Shown here in pieces: positions 18,301 through 27,314 of a DNA stretch of 64,000 nucleotides. Below the pieces are notes generated by a model. That model was not told where the DNA came from. It did no database searches and was given only the letters and a program-made list of their open reading frames with translations. The translations under genes and the position numbers were made by a program. The DNA comes from Marinilabiliaceae bacterium (GTDB taxonomy: Bacteria; Bacteroidota; Bacteroidia; Bacteroidales; Marinilabiliaceae), in contig WRMI01000004.1 in assembly GCA_009777175.1 (NCBI GenBank), positions 1 through 64,000 on the forward strand, written 5' to 3'. Position 1 is the first letter of the stretch; every line of letters begins with the position of its first letter.

Positions 18301-21300
18301 GTAACAATTTGATGTGTTTGAATACATCACTCCGGCTATTCCGCCTGCATAAGCACCACCGTAAGGATTTGAAAGGGAATTGGCGTATATCGAGGCTGTA
18401 GAATAGCAATTTGACATTGTACAGCCGTAAATGTATCCTGCAATTCCACCTGCGTAAGCACTACGATCAGAAGAAGCAGCTACTGTTCCCGTTGAATAAC
18501 AATTTGATATTGTGCTGTTTGTTTCGACGATGCCTGCTATTATACCTGCGTAAACATTACTACTAAAAGAAGTACCTTCCATTACTATATTTGCATTTTC
18601 CACGCCAAGATTTTTAATAGTTCCACCCTCTATAAAGCCAAACAATCCGACAGCAATTATTGCATCCAAAGAAGTCGTGTTAATTTTCAGTCCGGTAATT
18701 TTTTTGTTATTTCCGTCAAACACTCCTTTAAAAGATGGATTATTATCATAACTACTGTATCTTCCAATTGGTGTCCAGCCATCACCAGATTGGTAATCTG
18801 AAAGGTCTATATCATTTATTAGTTTGTAATGTTTGTTGTTATATATTGTGTGATTAGCATTTACAACGGTAGCCAACCAAACAAGGTCTTCGGCAGTTGC
18901 AATTAAATAAGGATATGTTTCAGAACCATCTCCTGTAAATACCTGAATTACAAAATCTTGTGTGTCGTTACCTACGTTGTTAGTTGCCTTAATAGAGAAA
19001 TAAAAATCGCCTATGGATGTTGGAATTCCTGATATTATACCTGTTGTTTCTGAAAGTGATAATCCTGAAGGCAGGTTGCCTGTTTCTATGGTCCATGATA
19101 TTGGTGTATTTCCTGTTGCTTCGAGTATTATACTATATGAATAATCTACAAATCCGTTGGGTAAATTTGCAGTTATTATTTTTGGATTATTTATTATTAT
19201 CAGTGTAAATTCTTTTGTTTCAATTTCGTACGAAGATAAGGCTTGAACTGTAAAGTTAAATGTACCAAAATTTGTTGGTATTCCTGAAATTTCACCGTCC
19301 GAAGATAGTGTTATTCCTGTTGGTAGATTTCCTGATATTACTGTCCATGTTATGGGTGAATTACTTGTTGCTGACAGGATTTGGCTGTAATATGTATTTG
19401 CCTCGCCGTTCGGAAGTGATTCCGTGGTGATATATAGATTTTTTATTATTGTTATTGGAAAAAATTTTGAGTCAAAATCTAAATCATTAGTTGCTTTGAT
19501 GGTAAATTTATATGTTCCCGCTGTTGTTGGCAAACCTGATATTGTACCGTCAGTAGAAATATTTAAACCCGGTGGCAAAATTCCTGTTTCCAATTCCCAT
19601 GTAATTGGTTCGTTACCGTCAGCGTTAAGTGTTGTGTAATAATTAGTTCCTACTTCACCTGCAGGAAGATTTCCTGTTGTAATAAAAATATATTTTGTTG
19701 TTATGGAAAGTGCCTTAGTATCAATTTCCCACGATGATTCCGCTTTAACTGTAAACACAAAAGTACCCGAAACAGATGATGTACCTGTAATTTGTCCTTC
19801 GTTTGTAAGAGTTAAGCCTGTTGGCAGACTTCCTGTTTCAATGGTCCACGTTACGGGCGTGTTGCTTGTAGATGTCAAAGTTTGATTATATTCAACACCT
19901 GACATTCCATTCGGGAGGGATGTTGTTGTTATATACAGATTTCTGTTTATTTCTATTGTATAATCCCAAAAGTCATCTCCCAAATTGTTGGATACTTTAA
20001 TTGTAAAGTTGTATGTTCCTGCTGTTGTTGGTATTCCCTGAATGGTAGCATCTTCTGTGGCGAAGATTAGTCCTGGTGGCAAACTACCCGACTCAAGTGA
20101 CCACGTTAATGGAGTATTTCCCGTTGCAACCAATATTTGAACGTATTGTGCACCAACTTCGCCATCGGGTAAACTATTTGTATCGATATAAGGTAAACCG
20201 GGCAGTCTTAAATGTTCGGGCATTTGAACAACCTCTTGTAATCCGGGAAGTTTACCATTTTGTGTTATCCATCCATTTTCTGTGGTAAATCTACTGCCAA
20301 GAGAGCCGTCTGCATGAATTTGTGCTTTAGAAATATTTACTCCATCAAGGCTTGCTTCTCCAATGTTGTTCCATGTTGTGCCTCCTGTTGGATTTAACAT
20401 ACTCTCAAAAGCAGTATTATTGGCAAGAGTACCGTTGTTTCTCCCAACTACACGCCCAAAAGCGTACCAATTACTTGCAGAACTATTACATGCAATACTT
20501 GGGTTAAGTGCTGCACAATTCAATAATTCAGTGGCATAAATGTAACCCGCAACTCCACCCGCACTAACAGTAGAATTGCCATTAGCACTAATTGCACCTG
20601 CCGAATAGCAGTTTGATATAAAACTGTAAGAGTTTAAGCCAATGTATCCTACTATTCCTCCCGCATCAGCATAATAAGAAGCCGAGGCGTTTACTGTTGC
20701 AATTGAAAAACTATTAGAAATAGAGCTATTATTCATTTCTCCAACAATTCCACCGACTCTAGTGTTTCTAATACTAATAGAAATAGCGCTTATCGTTCCT
20801 GTTGAATAGCAGTTTGAAATTGTACTATTGGAAATAACAGCGGCAAATATACCTGCGTAAGCCATAGTAGGAGTTGAATTTCTAACAATATCAGCATTCT
20901 CTATTCCTAGATTTTTAATTGTTCCACCATAAACATAACCAAATAGCCCTATGTAAGATGTATAATTTGTGTTAATTTTTAACCCACTAATTTTATGATT
21001 GTCGCCGTCGAAAACGCCTTTAAATACTCCATTATCTGGTGAGGCATACGTTCCAATTGGTATCCATCCTTCGCCTTGCTGATAGTCGCTGAGGTCAAGG
21101 TCATTGCCAAGTTTGTAATGTTTACTGTTGAAATCCTCGTTATCTGCGTTTACATAAGTTGCCAACTGTGCAAGTTGAGCAGGGGTCGTAATGATATATG
21201 GGTCTGTTGCAGTACCGTTTCCTGAATCAAATAAACTCACTATTTTAATATTGTCTAATACAATTCCATGTCCCCCTTTTGCCGTACCTTCAAAAGCAAT

Positions 21301-23379
21301 GTAATAATTTGGGGATGGATTTGGTAAATCAATAGTTTTTTCACTCCATGCATTAATATCATTTGTGTACGTTGCTAATAATTTCCACGAATCAGCCGAC
21401 ATGGTTTTGTAATATACTCTTAATTCATCTTGCTCGCCATCAAAATTTTGTTGTGCAAGCCAAAAATTTAACTGTGGATTGCCCAATCCTGTTAAGTCTA
21501 AAGGAGGAGTAATCAATTTGGTTACGTCTGATGATGACGATTCGTTTTTAAATTGCGCCATAAATAAGCCTTCAAAGGGACTTCCTACATTATTATTGCT
21601 AACAATAGTCCAAGACCTAAGATTTGTAATATACTCTTGCGTCCAGCAATCGGGAAAGGATGCGCCATTTTCTTCAAAACCCTGAAAATAAGGATATATA
21701 TTAATCGAAGCGCAATCAGTTATTGTAATTGTCAGTGCTTTTGTGCCGCTACCTTCGCTATTTGTAGCCTGTACGGTAAAATTAAATATGCCTTCCACTT
21801 CGGGTGTTCCTGAAATAATTCCTGTAGAAGAAATGCTTAAACCGTCAGGCAAATTACCGCTGATAACACTCCACGTAACGGTTTCCAAACTAGAAACTGT
21901 TAATGTTTGATTGTATGTAACGTCAATGCTTCCGTCTTGTAAAAAGGTTGTGGTGATTATTGGAATAGCCGAAACCGTGTATGTTCCATCAATATATTCG
22001 ACACCGCTATTAATGGGGTCTAAATAATGTTGCATTTTTTGGTTTTCTTGCGTTCTTTGGTCCCAATGATACCACAATTTGCCATAAATATTTTGTCCAA
22101 AAACGCTACTGCACGTTGAGTTTCCCCCTGAAAGCGTACCTACAACACGCCTGTTATTATCAAACAACGGCGACCCCGATGAGCCACCTTCCACAACTGA
22201 ATGACCGTTTTGAGTTTCAGAATAATAAATAAGCCAATTTGAATTAGTAGCAGTTATTCCTATATCAAAAAGAATGTTACCTGTTGATTGTGAGGGAGTA
22301 TTATAAGTTGATATTTTCATAATATCCCCTCTCGGATGGTGAATACCAACTCCATTCGGCGAAATTTGATCCCTTCTGTCCCATCCATTATAATAAACGT
22401 TATATGATTCGGGAATAATTTCATTAAGACGCAATAAACTACCATCTGAACCTTGGTGTAACGGTATGTTTACTAACATTGTTGCACCTGTAACGGTTGG
22501 AACTGTCGGGTCAGAACGACCTATACACTCAGGATGCTCATATTGAAAATAATAAATTGTTTGATTTAATAGTGATGAAATATTTGCAAAACAGTGATAT
22601 GCGCTCAAAAGAAGTGGGTCGAGGTCAAATGCAGTGTTATTTACGATTGTTCCGCTACAGAGGTAGTAGCCACTACCCATCGGAGTTACAATTCTTGTTA
22701 CTCCTCTTCTTTGGTCAATCCAATCATCTCCTTCGGGGCATTTAACGTTTACCATGCATGAACCTGAACCACCAAAATCTATCCTCGTATGTCCCTCTTT
22801 TGTTACAGTATATAAATGATTATACCCATAAACAACTCCTGAAATGGTAATTGGCGATTCAAAATCATGATTTGTCGGCGGCACATATTCAAGGATAATA
22901 TGGTCTCCCCAGATAAATTCGGTCGCATATTCAGCACGCTTTGGATTATTTTCTTCGGTATATGCGCCAAGAACGCGCGACCTGTCGATGTTATAGATAA
23001 ACAATTTTCCACCGTCAGGAATTTCAAACTTATCGTATGTTAGCATTATGGCTAATGCTTCGTCTGCAATAATACTTACACGCCAAATATCTGTTCCGTT
23101 TGGCAGTGTAGTCCATTCGCCTGAATTGTTAGTAGTCAAATTAGCGGGGATAATTTTTCCCACTCGCGGTGGATGCCCCGCATTTTCTAATTCTGCATCT
23201 TCGAGACGTAATTCGATTACGTCAAAATCAATAGGCAGGTTTACTTCAGCATTTACTGTTAAACCTTTTGTTTCAAATTCAAAACTTGGCGGAGTTCCGC
23301 CTGAGTTTATTTGCGCAAATGATTGCGTTGTTGCGAACAGAATTGCTATTAATCCTGTAAAAAAATAGTTCTTTTTCAT
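15322..23379 (-). CDS. Giant secreted trypsin-like protease-adhesin with T9SS sorting tail
   Basis: The 2685-residue product starts with a signal peptide (cleavage near FAQ, 21-23). A lysyl-endopeptidase-like serine protease domain spans about 180-440, with apparent triad H262 (LSAYHCF), D312 (GSDGSLLRL) and S401 (GGSSGSPLF). An Ig-like He_PIG domain and a jelly-roll MAM/cleaved-adhesin-like domain (about 557-713) follow. Three large modules begin near 718, 1480 and 1918. Each starts with a D-P-Y-I-I-like segment, contains NLGIENA-type GLUG motifs, and alternates with He_PIG domains. Four almost identical He_PIG repeats of 87-88 residues precede a C-terminal type A sorting domain (about 2615-2685). 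It should be exported by Sec, then T9SS, to the cell surface. The gene stands alone. Confidence 0.9.
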   Translation of the reverse strand: MKKNYFFTGLIAILFATTQSFAQINSGGTPPSFEFETKGLTVNAEVNLPIDFDVIELRLEDAELENAGHPPRVGKIIPANLTTNNSGEWTTLPNGTDIWRVSIIADEALAIMLTYDKFEIPDGGKLFIYNIDRSRVLGAYTEENNPKRAEYATEFIWGDHIILEYVPPTNHDFESPITISGVVYGYNHLYTVTKEGHTRIDFGGSGSCMVNVKCPEGDDWIDQRRGVTRIVTPMGSGYYLCSGTIVNNTAFDLDPLLLSAYHCFANISSLLNQTIYYFQYEHPECIGRSDPTVPTVTGATMLVNIPLHQGSDGSLLRLNEIIPESYNVYYNGWDRRDQISPNGVGIHHPRGDIMKISTYNTPSQSTGNILFDIGITATNSNWLIYYSETQNGHSVVEGGSSGSPLFDNNRRVVGTLSGGNSTCSSVFGQNIYGKLWYHWDQRTQENQKMQHYLDPINSGVEYIDGTYTVSAIPIITTTFLQDGSIDVTYNQTLTVSSLETVTWSVISGNLPDGLSISSTGIISGTPEVEGIFNFTVQATNSEGSGTKALTITITDCASINIYPYFQGFEENGASFPDCWTQEYITNLRSWTIVSNNNVGSPFEGLFMAQFKNESSSSDVTKLITPPLDLTGLGNPQLNFWLAQQNFDGEQDELRVYYKTMSADSWKLLATYTNDINAWSEKTIDLPNPSPNYYIAFEGTAKGGHGIVLDNIKIVSLFDSGNGTATDPYIITTPAQLAQLATYVNADNEDFNSKHYKLGNDLDLSDYQQGEGWIPIGTYASPDNGVFKGVFDGDNHKISGLKINTNYTSYIGLFGYVYGGTIKNLGIENADIVRNSTPTMAYAGIFAAVISNSTISNCYSTGTISAISISIRNTRVGGIVGEMNNSSISNSFSIATVNASASYYADAGGIVGYIGLNSYSFISNCYSAGAISANGNSTVSAGGVAGYIYATELLNCAALNPSIACNSSASNWYAFGRVVGRNNGTLANNTAFESMLNPTGGTTWNNIGEASLDGVNISKAQIHADGSLGSRFTTENGWITQNGKLPGLQEVVQMPEHLRLPGLPYIDTNSLPDGEVGAQYVQILVATGNTPLTWSLESGSLPPGLIFATEDATIQGIPTTAGTYNFTIKVSNNLGDDFWDYTIEINRNLYITTTSLPNGMSGVEYNQTLTSTSNTPVTWTIETGSLPTGLTLTNEGQITGTSSVSGTFVFTVKAESSWEIDTKALSITTKYIFITTGNLPAGEVGTNYYTTLNADGNEPITWELETGILPPGLNISTDGTISGLPTTAGTYKFTIKATNDLDFDSKFFPITIIKNLYITTESLPNGEANTYYSQILSATSNSPITWTVISGNLPTGITLSSDGEISGIPTNFGTFNFTVQALSSYEIETKEFTLIIINNPKIITANLPNGFVDYSYSIILEATGNTPISWTIETGNLPSGLSLSETTGIISGIPTSIGDFYFSIKATNNVGNDTQDFVIQVFTGDGSETYPYLIATAEDLVWLATVVNANHTIYNNKHYKLINDIDLSDYQSGDGWTPIGRYSSYDNNPSFKGVFDGNNKKITGLKINTTSLDAIIAVGLFGFIEGGTIKNLGVENANIVMEGTSFSSNVYAGIIAGIVETNSTISNCYSTGTVAASSDRSAYAGGIAGYIYGCTMSNCYSTASIYANSLSNPYGGAYAGGIAGVMYSNTSNCYSIGTISANSNITYAYAGGIAGSKSGTLSNCVALNPIINCTGNTKNFGRITGSNEGTLTTNIAFAEMLNTDGDVSWNNKGATNIDGADINKALINSDGTLGGRFTAENGWTTQNGKLPGLFGETVDMPEHLLFLPGAPEITSETLPVAKSNVEYNYTFTANGNQPITWTIFEDDNHYLPVGLTLSPSGVISGAATIYGIFIFYVKAENTLGSDIKEFSIEVIPNMEGDGSEPYPYIITAPDQLAWLAAVVNENNAAYNNKSYKLGNNIDLSDYQSGEGWISIGRFVNYSTNTSFFYGVFDGNNKKITGLKTTTTSISYGGLFGNVNGGTIKNLGIENAEIVVNGSFTTYAGIIAGNIGSNSTVSNCYSTGTVTAKPTGYYYQVYVGGVVGQVGTNSTVSNCYSTATVTATSSSNSNAYAGGVVGTIGSNGTLSSCYSTGTVTSNSTTHSAFAGGIVAYNHGTVSNCAALNPKINSSSNNQYIGRVLGGNSGTITSNIAFVNMLNSNGNSIWNNIGASDLDGESISKEEIYADGTFGGRFTAENGWTTQNHKLPGLFGETVAMPYHLIISGAPFITTLTLPNGLIDTNYYQTLTATGNTPIIWTHVSGNLPDGLSLSQSGIISGIPTTEGTFTFYVKAENAAGSNIKDFSIVIYNAPEPPIIITDSLSDGIVGETYSEIVEATGDEPITWTHESGNLPDGLSLSQSGIISGIPTTEGTFIFTIKAENAAGSDIKEFTIVIHNAPEQPVIITDNLSDGIVGMPYSEIFEATGDEPIIWTYESGNLPDGLSLSQSGIISGIPTTEGTFIFTIKATNVVFYDEKEFSIVIYNAHEPPIIITDNNLLDGMVGEPYSEIVEATGDEPITWTHESGNLPDGLSLSQSGIISGIPTTEGTFIFTVKAENAAGSDSKEFTIKITNLGIDGNSQQQTLTAWLQNNELHINGLIINQKWSIYNVSGVLIYEEIANKPFSNYKFQITNGIYIIRQGSRVVKVVNK
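15632..16500. repeat. Four near-identical ~261-264 bp in-gene tandem repeats
   Basis: A shared block starting CCTTCGGTTGTGGGTATTCC-like begins at 15632, 15896, 16157 and 16418. The units code for successive He_PIG domains of the giant surface protein. Their DNA-level identity is much higher than among the other He_PIG domains of the same gene, pointing to recent duplication or gene conversion. Confidence 0.85.
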
Positions 23380-23435
23380 CTTGTTTCGTTTTATTATTGT
23401 TATTATTCCAAAAAATTTATGATAATTTAAGCGGG

Positions 23436-23443
23436 CAAAAATA
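23436..23443 (-). promoter_or_regulatory. Candidate -7 box TATTTTTG of the giant protease-adhesin gene
   Basis: A TAnnTTTG match on the minus strand lies about 57 bp before the start codon. A TTG at 23466-23468 is about 22 bp further upstream, slightly longer than the usual spacing. Confidence 0.4.
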
Positions 23444-23595
23444 GTTTTTTTTACGCAAATAATTACAAAAAAAATGTTATTTTATGCAAAAAGATATAAA
23501 TTTTGGGGCGGAATGACCGATTAAGCCGATTGAATAAATTTTAATGGATTTATTTTAGGTGTCTTGTCCTAAAATATCCAAAGGATATTGTGGGA

Positions 23596-23758
23596 CTTAT
23601 TACCTTATTAATTAATACATTGAAAATAAGGAAATAAGGTCGGTTTGTTATGTTCTTATTTTCTACTAAGGCGGTTAGTAAGCCATGTCGTACTATTGTT
23701 TTGTAAAAAAATAAGGTTGTTACGATACAAAATTGCGACTGTCAAGTTTGCACCTTGT
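23596..23758. repeat. Dispersed ATAAGG repeat, copy 1
   Basis: It begins with an imperfect hairpin of CCTTATTA and AATAAGG words and continues through TTTTCTACTAAGG, GGTTAGT, AGCCATGTCG and AAAAAAATAAGGT. The same order of words is found at 44432-44556, and its tail (from 23705) is matched again at 58331-58390. The gap 23380-23780 has no gene. Confidence 0.8.
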
Positions 23759-23780
23759 AAAGAGTTCTAAAATTGATTGA

Positions 23781-25820
23781 TTACAAAACTTTTTCCAACG
23801 CCTCTCTACCTGCTTCTAACATCGGCATAATATCTATATCAGAGCCAACAGCCTGATTCATCCAATGATTTGGCGTTAATCTGCCCAGTTGATAAATTCT
23901 ATCTACAGTTTGAGCAAAATTGTTATTTTTTAAATATTGTTCAATTTGAAACTCAATAATATGTCCGTAGGCATACGCCGAAAGATATAGCGGGTAACTA
24001 ATTGCGTGACTGTAAATTGCTAAAACGGGGGAGTTATCTATGCCAAAAACGGGTGCATAATATTCGCTCCAAATCTCTTTTGAAATACGGATAACATTCT
24101 CTTTTAGTTCAGTTTTATTGCAGTTCGGGTTTTCATATAGCCATTTCCAAACACGCATATCTAAAAGCGAAACGCCCATAATTTCATAAGCAGACCAAAC
24201 TAAATCAAGTGTTCTGTAGGCTTCATTTAAGGGATTTGGGTCATTAATATCTAATAAAAAGAGGTCTCTCCGCTGAAAAATAAATGCTAATGTTTCTGTA
24301 AATGAGGTATTTGGAACGCCGTTCATCATATAATAGTCCATATCGTAGAGAGAAATTGTTTGTTCTACGTTGTGTCCTAATTCGTGTACCGCAATATTGT
24401 ATCCTTTGTAATCCATTCCATTGTCAGGTATTCGTGTTCTGAGATAGGATTTCATTCCTTTAACTGCTGCTCCCCAAGCATGTCCTGAGCCCCGAGCGGG
24501 TTCGACAGTTATTTTATCGCTAATTTCTTTTGAACGTTCTTTGCTATAGCCCAATTTTATTAGTATATTTTGAATATCTTTTTCAAGAGCATCTGCTTCG
24601 GGATAAAGTTTGCGAGTTTTTTCACTTAACAAATCTTCGTTAATTGTGCTGCGCGCTTTAAAACCGTCATACCATATATCAAATGGCTGTAAATCACGTC
24701 CTAAACGATTGGAAATAAGTTTTCCTATTTCTTTCAACACGTCGGAACTCATAAATTTCACAAATAATTCTTCCACTTGTGGCTGTGCAATTTCCATATC
24801 GGCTTCGAAATGTCTGCGAATATATGTATTCAACGGAGAAAACTCATCCATAGCCTTCAAAGCAATAAAATTATCTAAAAGTTTTTGATAACGGGTATCG
24901 GGTTCGGGCTGGGCTTCTTCTTTGGTTCCATTTTGCGATACCTCATTGGTGTATGGATGCCAATCTAAATTTGGATTATCGATGACGTTTTGAGGAATTG
25001 TCTGCTCAATGATGTGACACATAACACGATAGAGCATTTTTTGCTTTTCGAGGCCAATCTCTTCTAACGGATAATTTGCTTTTATTTCATCGCGCAAATT
25101 CCAATGAGATAAAAGTACCATATCATCCGGGAAAATTTTTACACCTTCTTCATTAATAAGTTTTCCTGCATGAATGTTGTACTGCGAAATGTAGATATCA
25201 GTTTCGGCTTGTACTTTTGCGAAGTTTTGTCCTAACTCGGAAGGAATACGAGAGGTAAAAATATCGCCCATTCGGGAGTATGCCCACTCTTTGCGAGACC
25301 AATTTTTGCCTTGATCTTCTTTTTCTTGTAAAGAATAGAACGGGAAATTAAGTGCGACAATAAATGCTATCTTATTGTCATACAAATCATTAAGAAGATG
25401 TGCGCTCGGATTGTAGCCGCTAAACATTTCATCAACAGGCAAAATTTCATCGTATTTGAGATGAACAGGCACTTGTAATTTGAGGCTCATCCAATTAAAA
25501 TGACCAAAAAGCGTTTCAAAATAGTTGTCTAATTTTTCAAATAGTTTCGAACGCTCTTCATCTGATGCCACGAAATTTTCTAAACAAAAGGTTTTGAACT
25601 CGTTTTCGTTGCCATCAGTAGCCCACCACAATGAACTTGCATGCCGTACACCACGCTCAATGAACTCGGGTGAACAATCTGGATTTTGAGATTGTAAGGC
25701 AGAGATGGTTTCGTTCAATATTGAGTCACTTAACACCAAACGACTCAAGGTTTCTTCTTGTTTTATATTACAACTTGTCATTAGTGTAATTGAAAGTAAA
25801 AATAAAAAAATTTTTCTCAT
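23781..25820 (-). CDS. Lipoprotein zinc metallopeptidase (HELGH)
   Basis: The 679-residue product has a lipoprotein signal with C17 after LMTS, so it is membrane-anchored. A zinc motif HELGH (479-483) sits in a helix, and E509 in SFTETLAFIFQ, 26 residues on, is the likely third zinc ligand, as in gluzincin peptidases of the M3 type. The helical build and the length also fit an M3-like oligopeptidase fold, but I cannot assign a specific named family. A role in breaking down peptides in the cell envelope is inferred. The gene is divergent from the M23 gene at 26016 and has a TACTTTTG box upstream (25850-25857). Confidence 0.75.
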   Translation of the reverse strand: MRKIFLFLLSITLMTSCNIKQEETLSRLVLSDSILNETISALQSQNPDCSPEFIERGVRHASSLWWATDGNENEFKTFCLENFVASDEERSKLFEKLDNYFETLFGHFNWMSLKLQVPVHLKYDEILPVDEMFSGYNPSAHLLNDLYDNKIAFIVALNFPFYSLQEKEDQGKNWSRKEWAYSRMGDIFTSRIPSELGQNFAKVQAETDIYISQYNIHAGKLINEEGVKIFPDDMVLLSHWNLRDEIKANYPLEEIGLEKQKMLYRVMCHIIEQTIPQNVIDNPNLDWHPYTNEVSQNGTKEEAQPEPDTRYQKLLDNFIALKAMDEFSPLNTYIRRHFEADMEIAQPQVEELFVKFMSSDVLKEIGKLISNRLGRDLQPFDIWYDGFKARSTINEDLLSEKTRKLYPEADALEKDIQNILIKLGYSKERSKEISDKITVEPARGSGHAWGAAVKGMKSYLRTRIPDNGMDYKGYNIAVHELGHNVEQTISLYDMDYYMMNGVPNTSFTETLAFIFQRRDLFLLDINDPNPLNEAYRTLDLVWSAYEIMGVSLLDMRVWKWLYENPNCNKTELKENVIRISKEIWSEYYAPVFGIDNSPVLAIYSHAISYPLYLSAYAYGHIIEFQIEQYLKNNNFAQTVDRIYQLGRLTPNHWMNQAVGSDIDIMPMLEAGREALEKVL

Positions 25821-25849
25821 TTTGAATGATTTTTATGAATTTGAAAATG

Positions 25850-25857
25850 CAAAAGTA
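25850..25857 (-). promoter_or_regulatory. -7 box TACTTTTG of the metallopeptidase gene
   Basis: A perfect TAnnTTTG match on the minus strand, 29 bp upstream of the start codon. A -33 box is not clear at the usual spacing. Confidence 0.5.
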
Positions 25858-26015
25858 GTAAAATTTCTTTATCAAAAAATAAAAATAATGCATATTTTTG
25901 AAATTTTTTTTTGATAATTAATAATTAATGTTTTTCTTTGCAAAATATTTATCAGTAGAACTTGGTACTTATAATTTGTTCATTATGAAAAAGTTACATA
26001 AATTAAATTAGTTTT

Positions 26016-27311
26016 ATGAAGAAAAAAATAGTTATACCGTTAATCGTAGTAGTTTCTACCTTGTTGTTTGTTACCATCTTTTTGTTATCAAAATATTTTA
26101 TTGCAAAATATCGCGACAAGTCCGCTATTGAGGATTTATCTCTTATTGAAGATTTTACTTTATTGCCGCCTCCGCCAATGATTTATGGTTTTATAGAGGA
26201 TTCTTTTTATGTAGAGCAAGATATAGTAAAACGAAATGAAAACCTTGCTTCAATTCTTTTGTCTCGAAACGTGGACTATTCAGTAATTCAACTACTTGCA
26301 AATAATTGTAAACCTCTTTTTGACGTAAAACGTATCAGAGCAGGCAATAATTACACGTTTCTCTACAATTTACCAACAAATTCTGATTTATTAGAAAAAC
26401 CCGCATACTTTATATATGAAATCGACAATATTGACTTTCTGATAATGGAACTGAATGATAGCGGTATTGTTACTCGGCTACAAAAACCTATCGAAATTAT
26501 TCGCACAATTGGCGCAGGAGAAATTTCCTCTTCTTTATGGAATGCAATGAAAGAAAACGAACTTAATCCAATGCTCGCCGTGCAACTATCTGATATTTAC
26601 GCTTGGACAGTAGATTTTTTTGGCATCGAAAAAGGTGATTACTTTAGAGTCATTTTTGATGAAATATTTGTGGAAGGAAATTCCGTAGGCATTAAAACTA
26701 TTCATGCTGCTTTGTTCAATCATAGAGGAAAAGAATTTTTTGCTTTTCAATATGAACAAGATACAATTTGGGGATTTTTTGATGAGAATGGACAAAGTTT
26801 ACGAAAAGCATTCTTAAAAGCGCCATTAAATTTTTCAAGGATAAGTAGTCGTTTCAGTCATAGTCGCTATCATCCTATATTAAAAATTAGCCGTCCTCAT
26901 CATGGCGTTGATTATGCCGCACCCGAAGGGACTCCCGTATATGCCATTGGAGATGGACATATCATTGAGAAAGCGTGGGATAGCAAAGGAGGAGGTAACT
27001 ACCTCAAAATTAAGCATAACAGCGTTTATACGTCGGTTTACATGCATCTGTCGGGTTTTGCAAAAGGATTAAACAAAGGAAGTTCCGTTAGACAGGGTGA
27101 TTTAATAGGATATGTAGGCAAAACGGGCTTAGCAACAGGTCCACATTTAGATTTTCGTATTTTTAAAAATGGTAGCCCCGTTGACCCGCTTAAAGTAGAT
27201 GCGCCTCCCGTAGAACCTATTAAAGAAGCGGAAATGGAAGATTTTTTAAAATTTATCGCTCCTTTGAACGAGGAATTATGTAAAGAGGTAAATTTGCAGG
27301 AACCTGACTAA
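26016..27311 (+). CDS. M23 peptidase with OapA/LysM-like N-terminal domain
   Basis: This is a predicted envelope peptidoglycan endopeptidase or an inactive activator of one. The 431-residue product has one N-terminal membrane segment (about 7-30) and an OapA-like region (about 70-165). The LytM domain (about 275-400) carries the zinc motif H295-x3-D299 and the catalytic-type H344. The usual H-x-H is H377-L-D379, so the last zinc ligand is aspartate rather than histidine. Aspartate could still bind zinc, so activity is uncertain. It converges on alaS with only three bases between the two stop codons. Confidence 0.87.
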   Translation: MKKKIVIPLIVVVSTLLFVTIFLLSKYFIAKYRDKSAIEDLSLIEDFTLLPPPPMIYGFIEDSFYVEQDIVKRNENLASILLSRNVDYSVIQLLANNCKPLFDVKRIRAGNNYTFLYNLPTNSDLLEKPAYFIYEIDNIDFLIMELNDSGIVTRLQKPIEIIRTIGAGEISSSLWNAMKENELNPMLAVQLSDIYAWTVDFFGIEKGDYFRVIFDEIFVEGNSVGIKTIHAALFNHRGKEFFAFQYEQDTIWGFFDENGQSLRKAFLKAPLNFSRISSRFSHSRYHPILKISRPHHGVDYAAPEGTPVYAIGDGHIIEKAWDSKGGGNYLKIKHNSVYTSVYMHLSGFAKGLNKGSSVRQGDLIGYVGKTGLATGPHLDFRIFKNGSPVDPLKVDAPPVEPIKEAEMEDFLKFIAPLNEELCKEVNLQEPD

Positions 27312-27314
27312 TGG

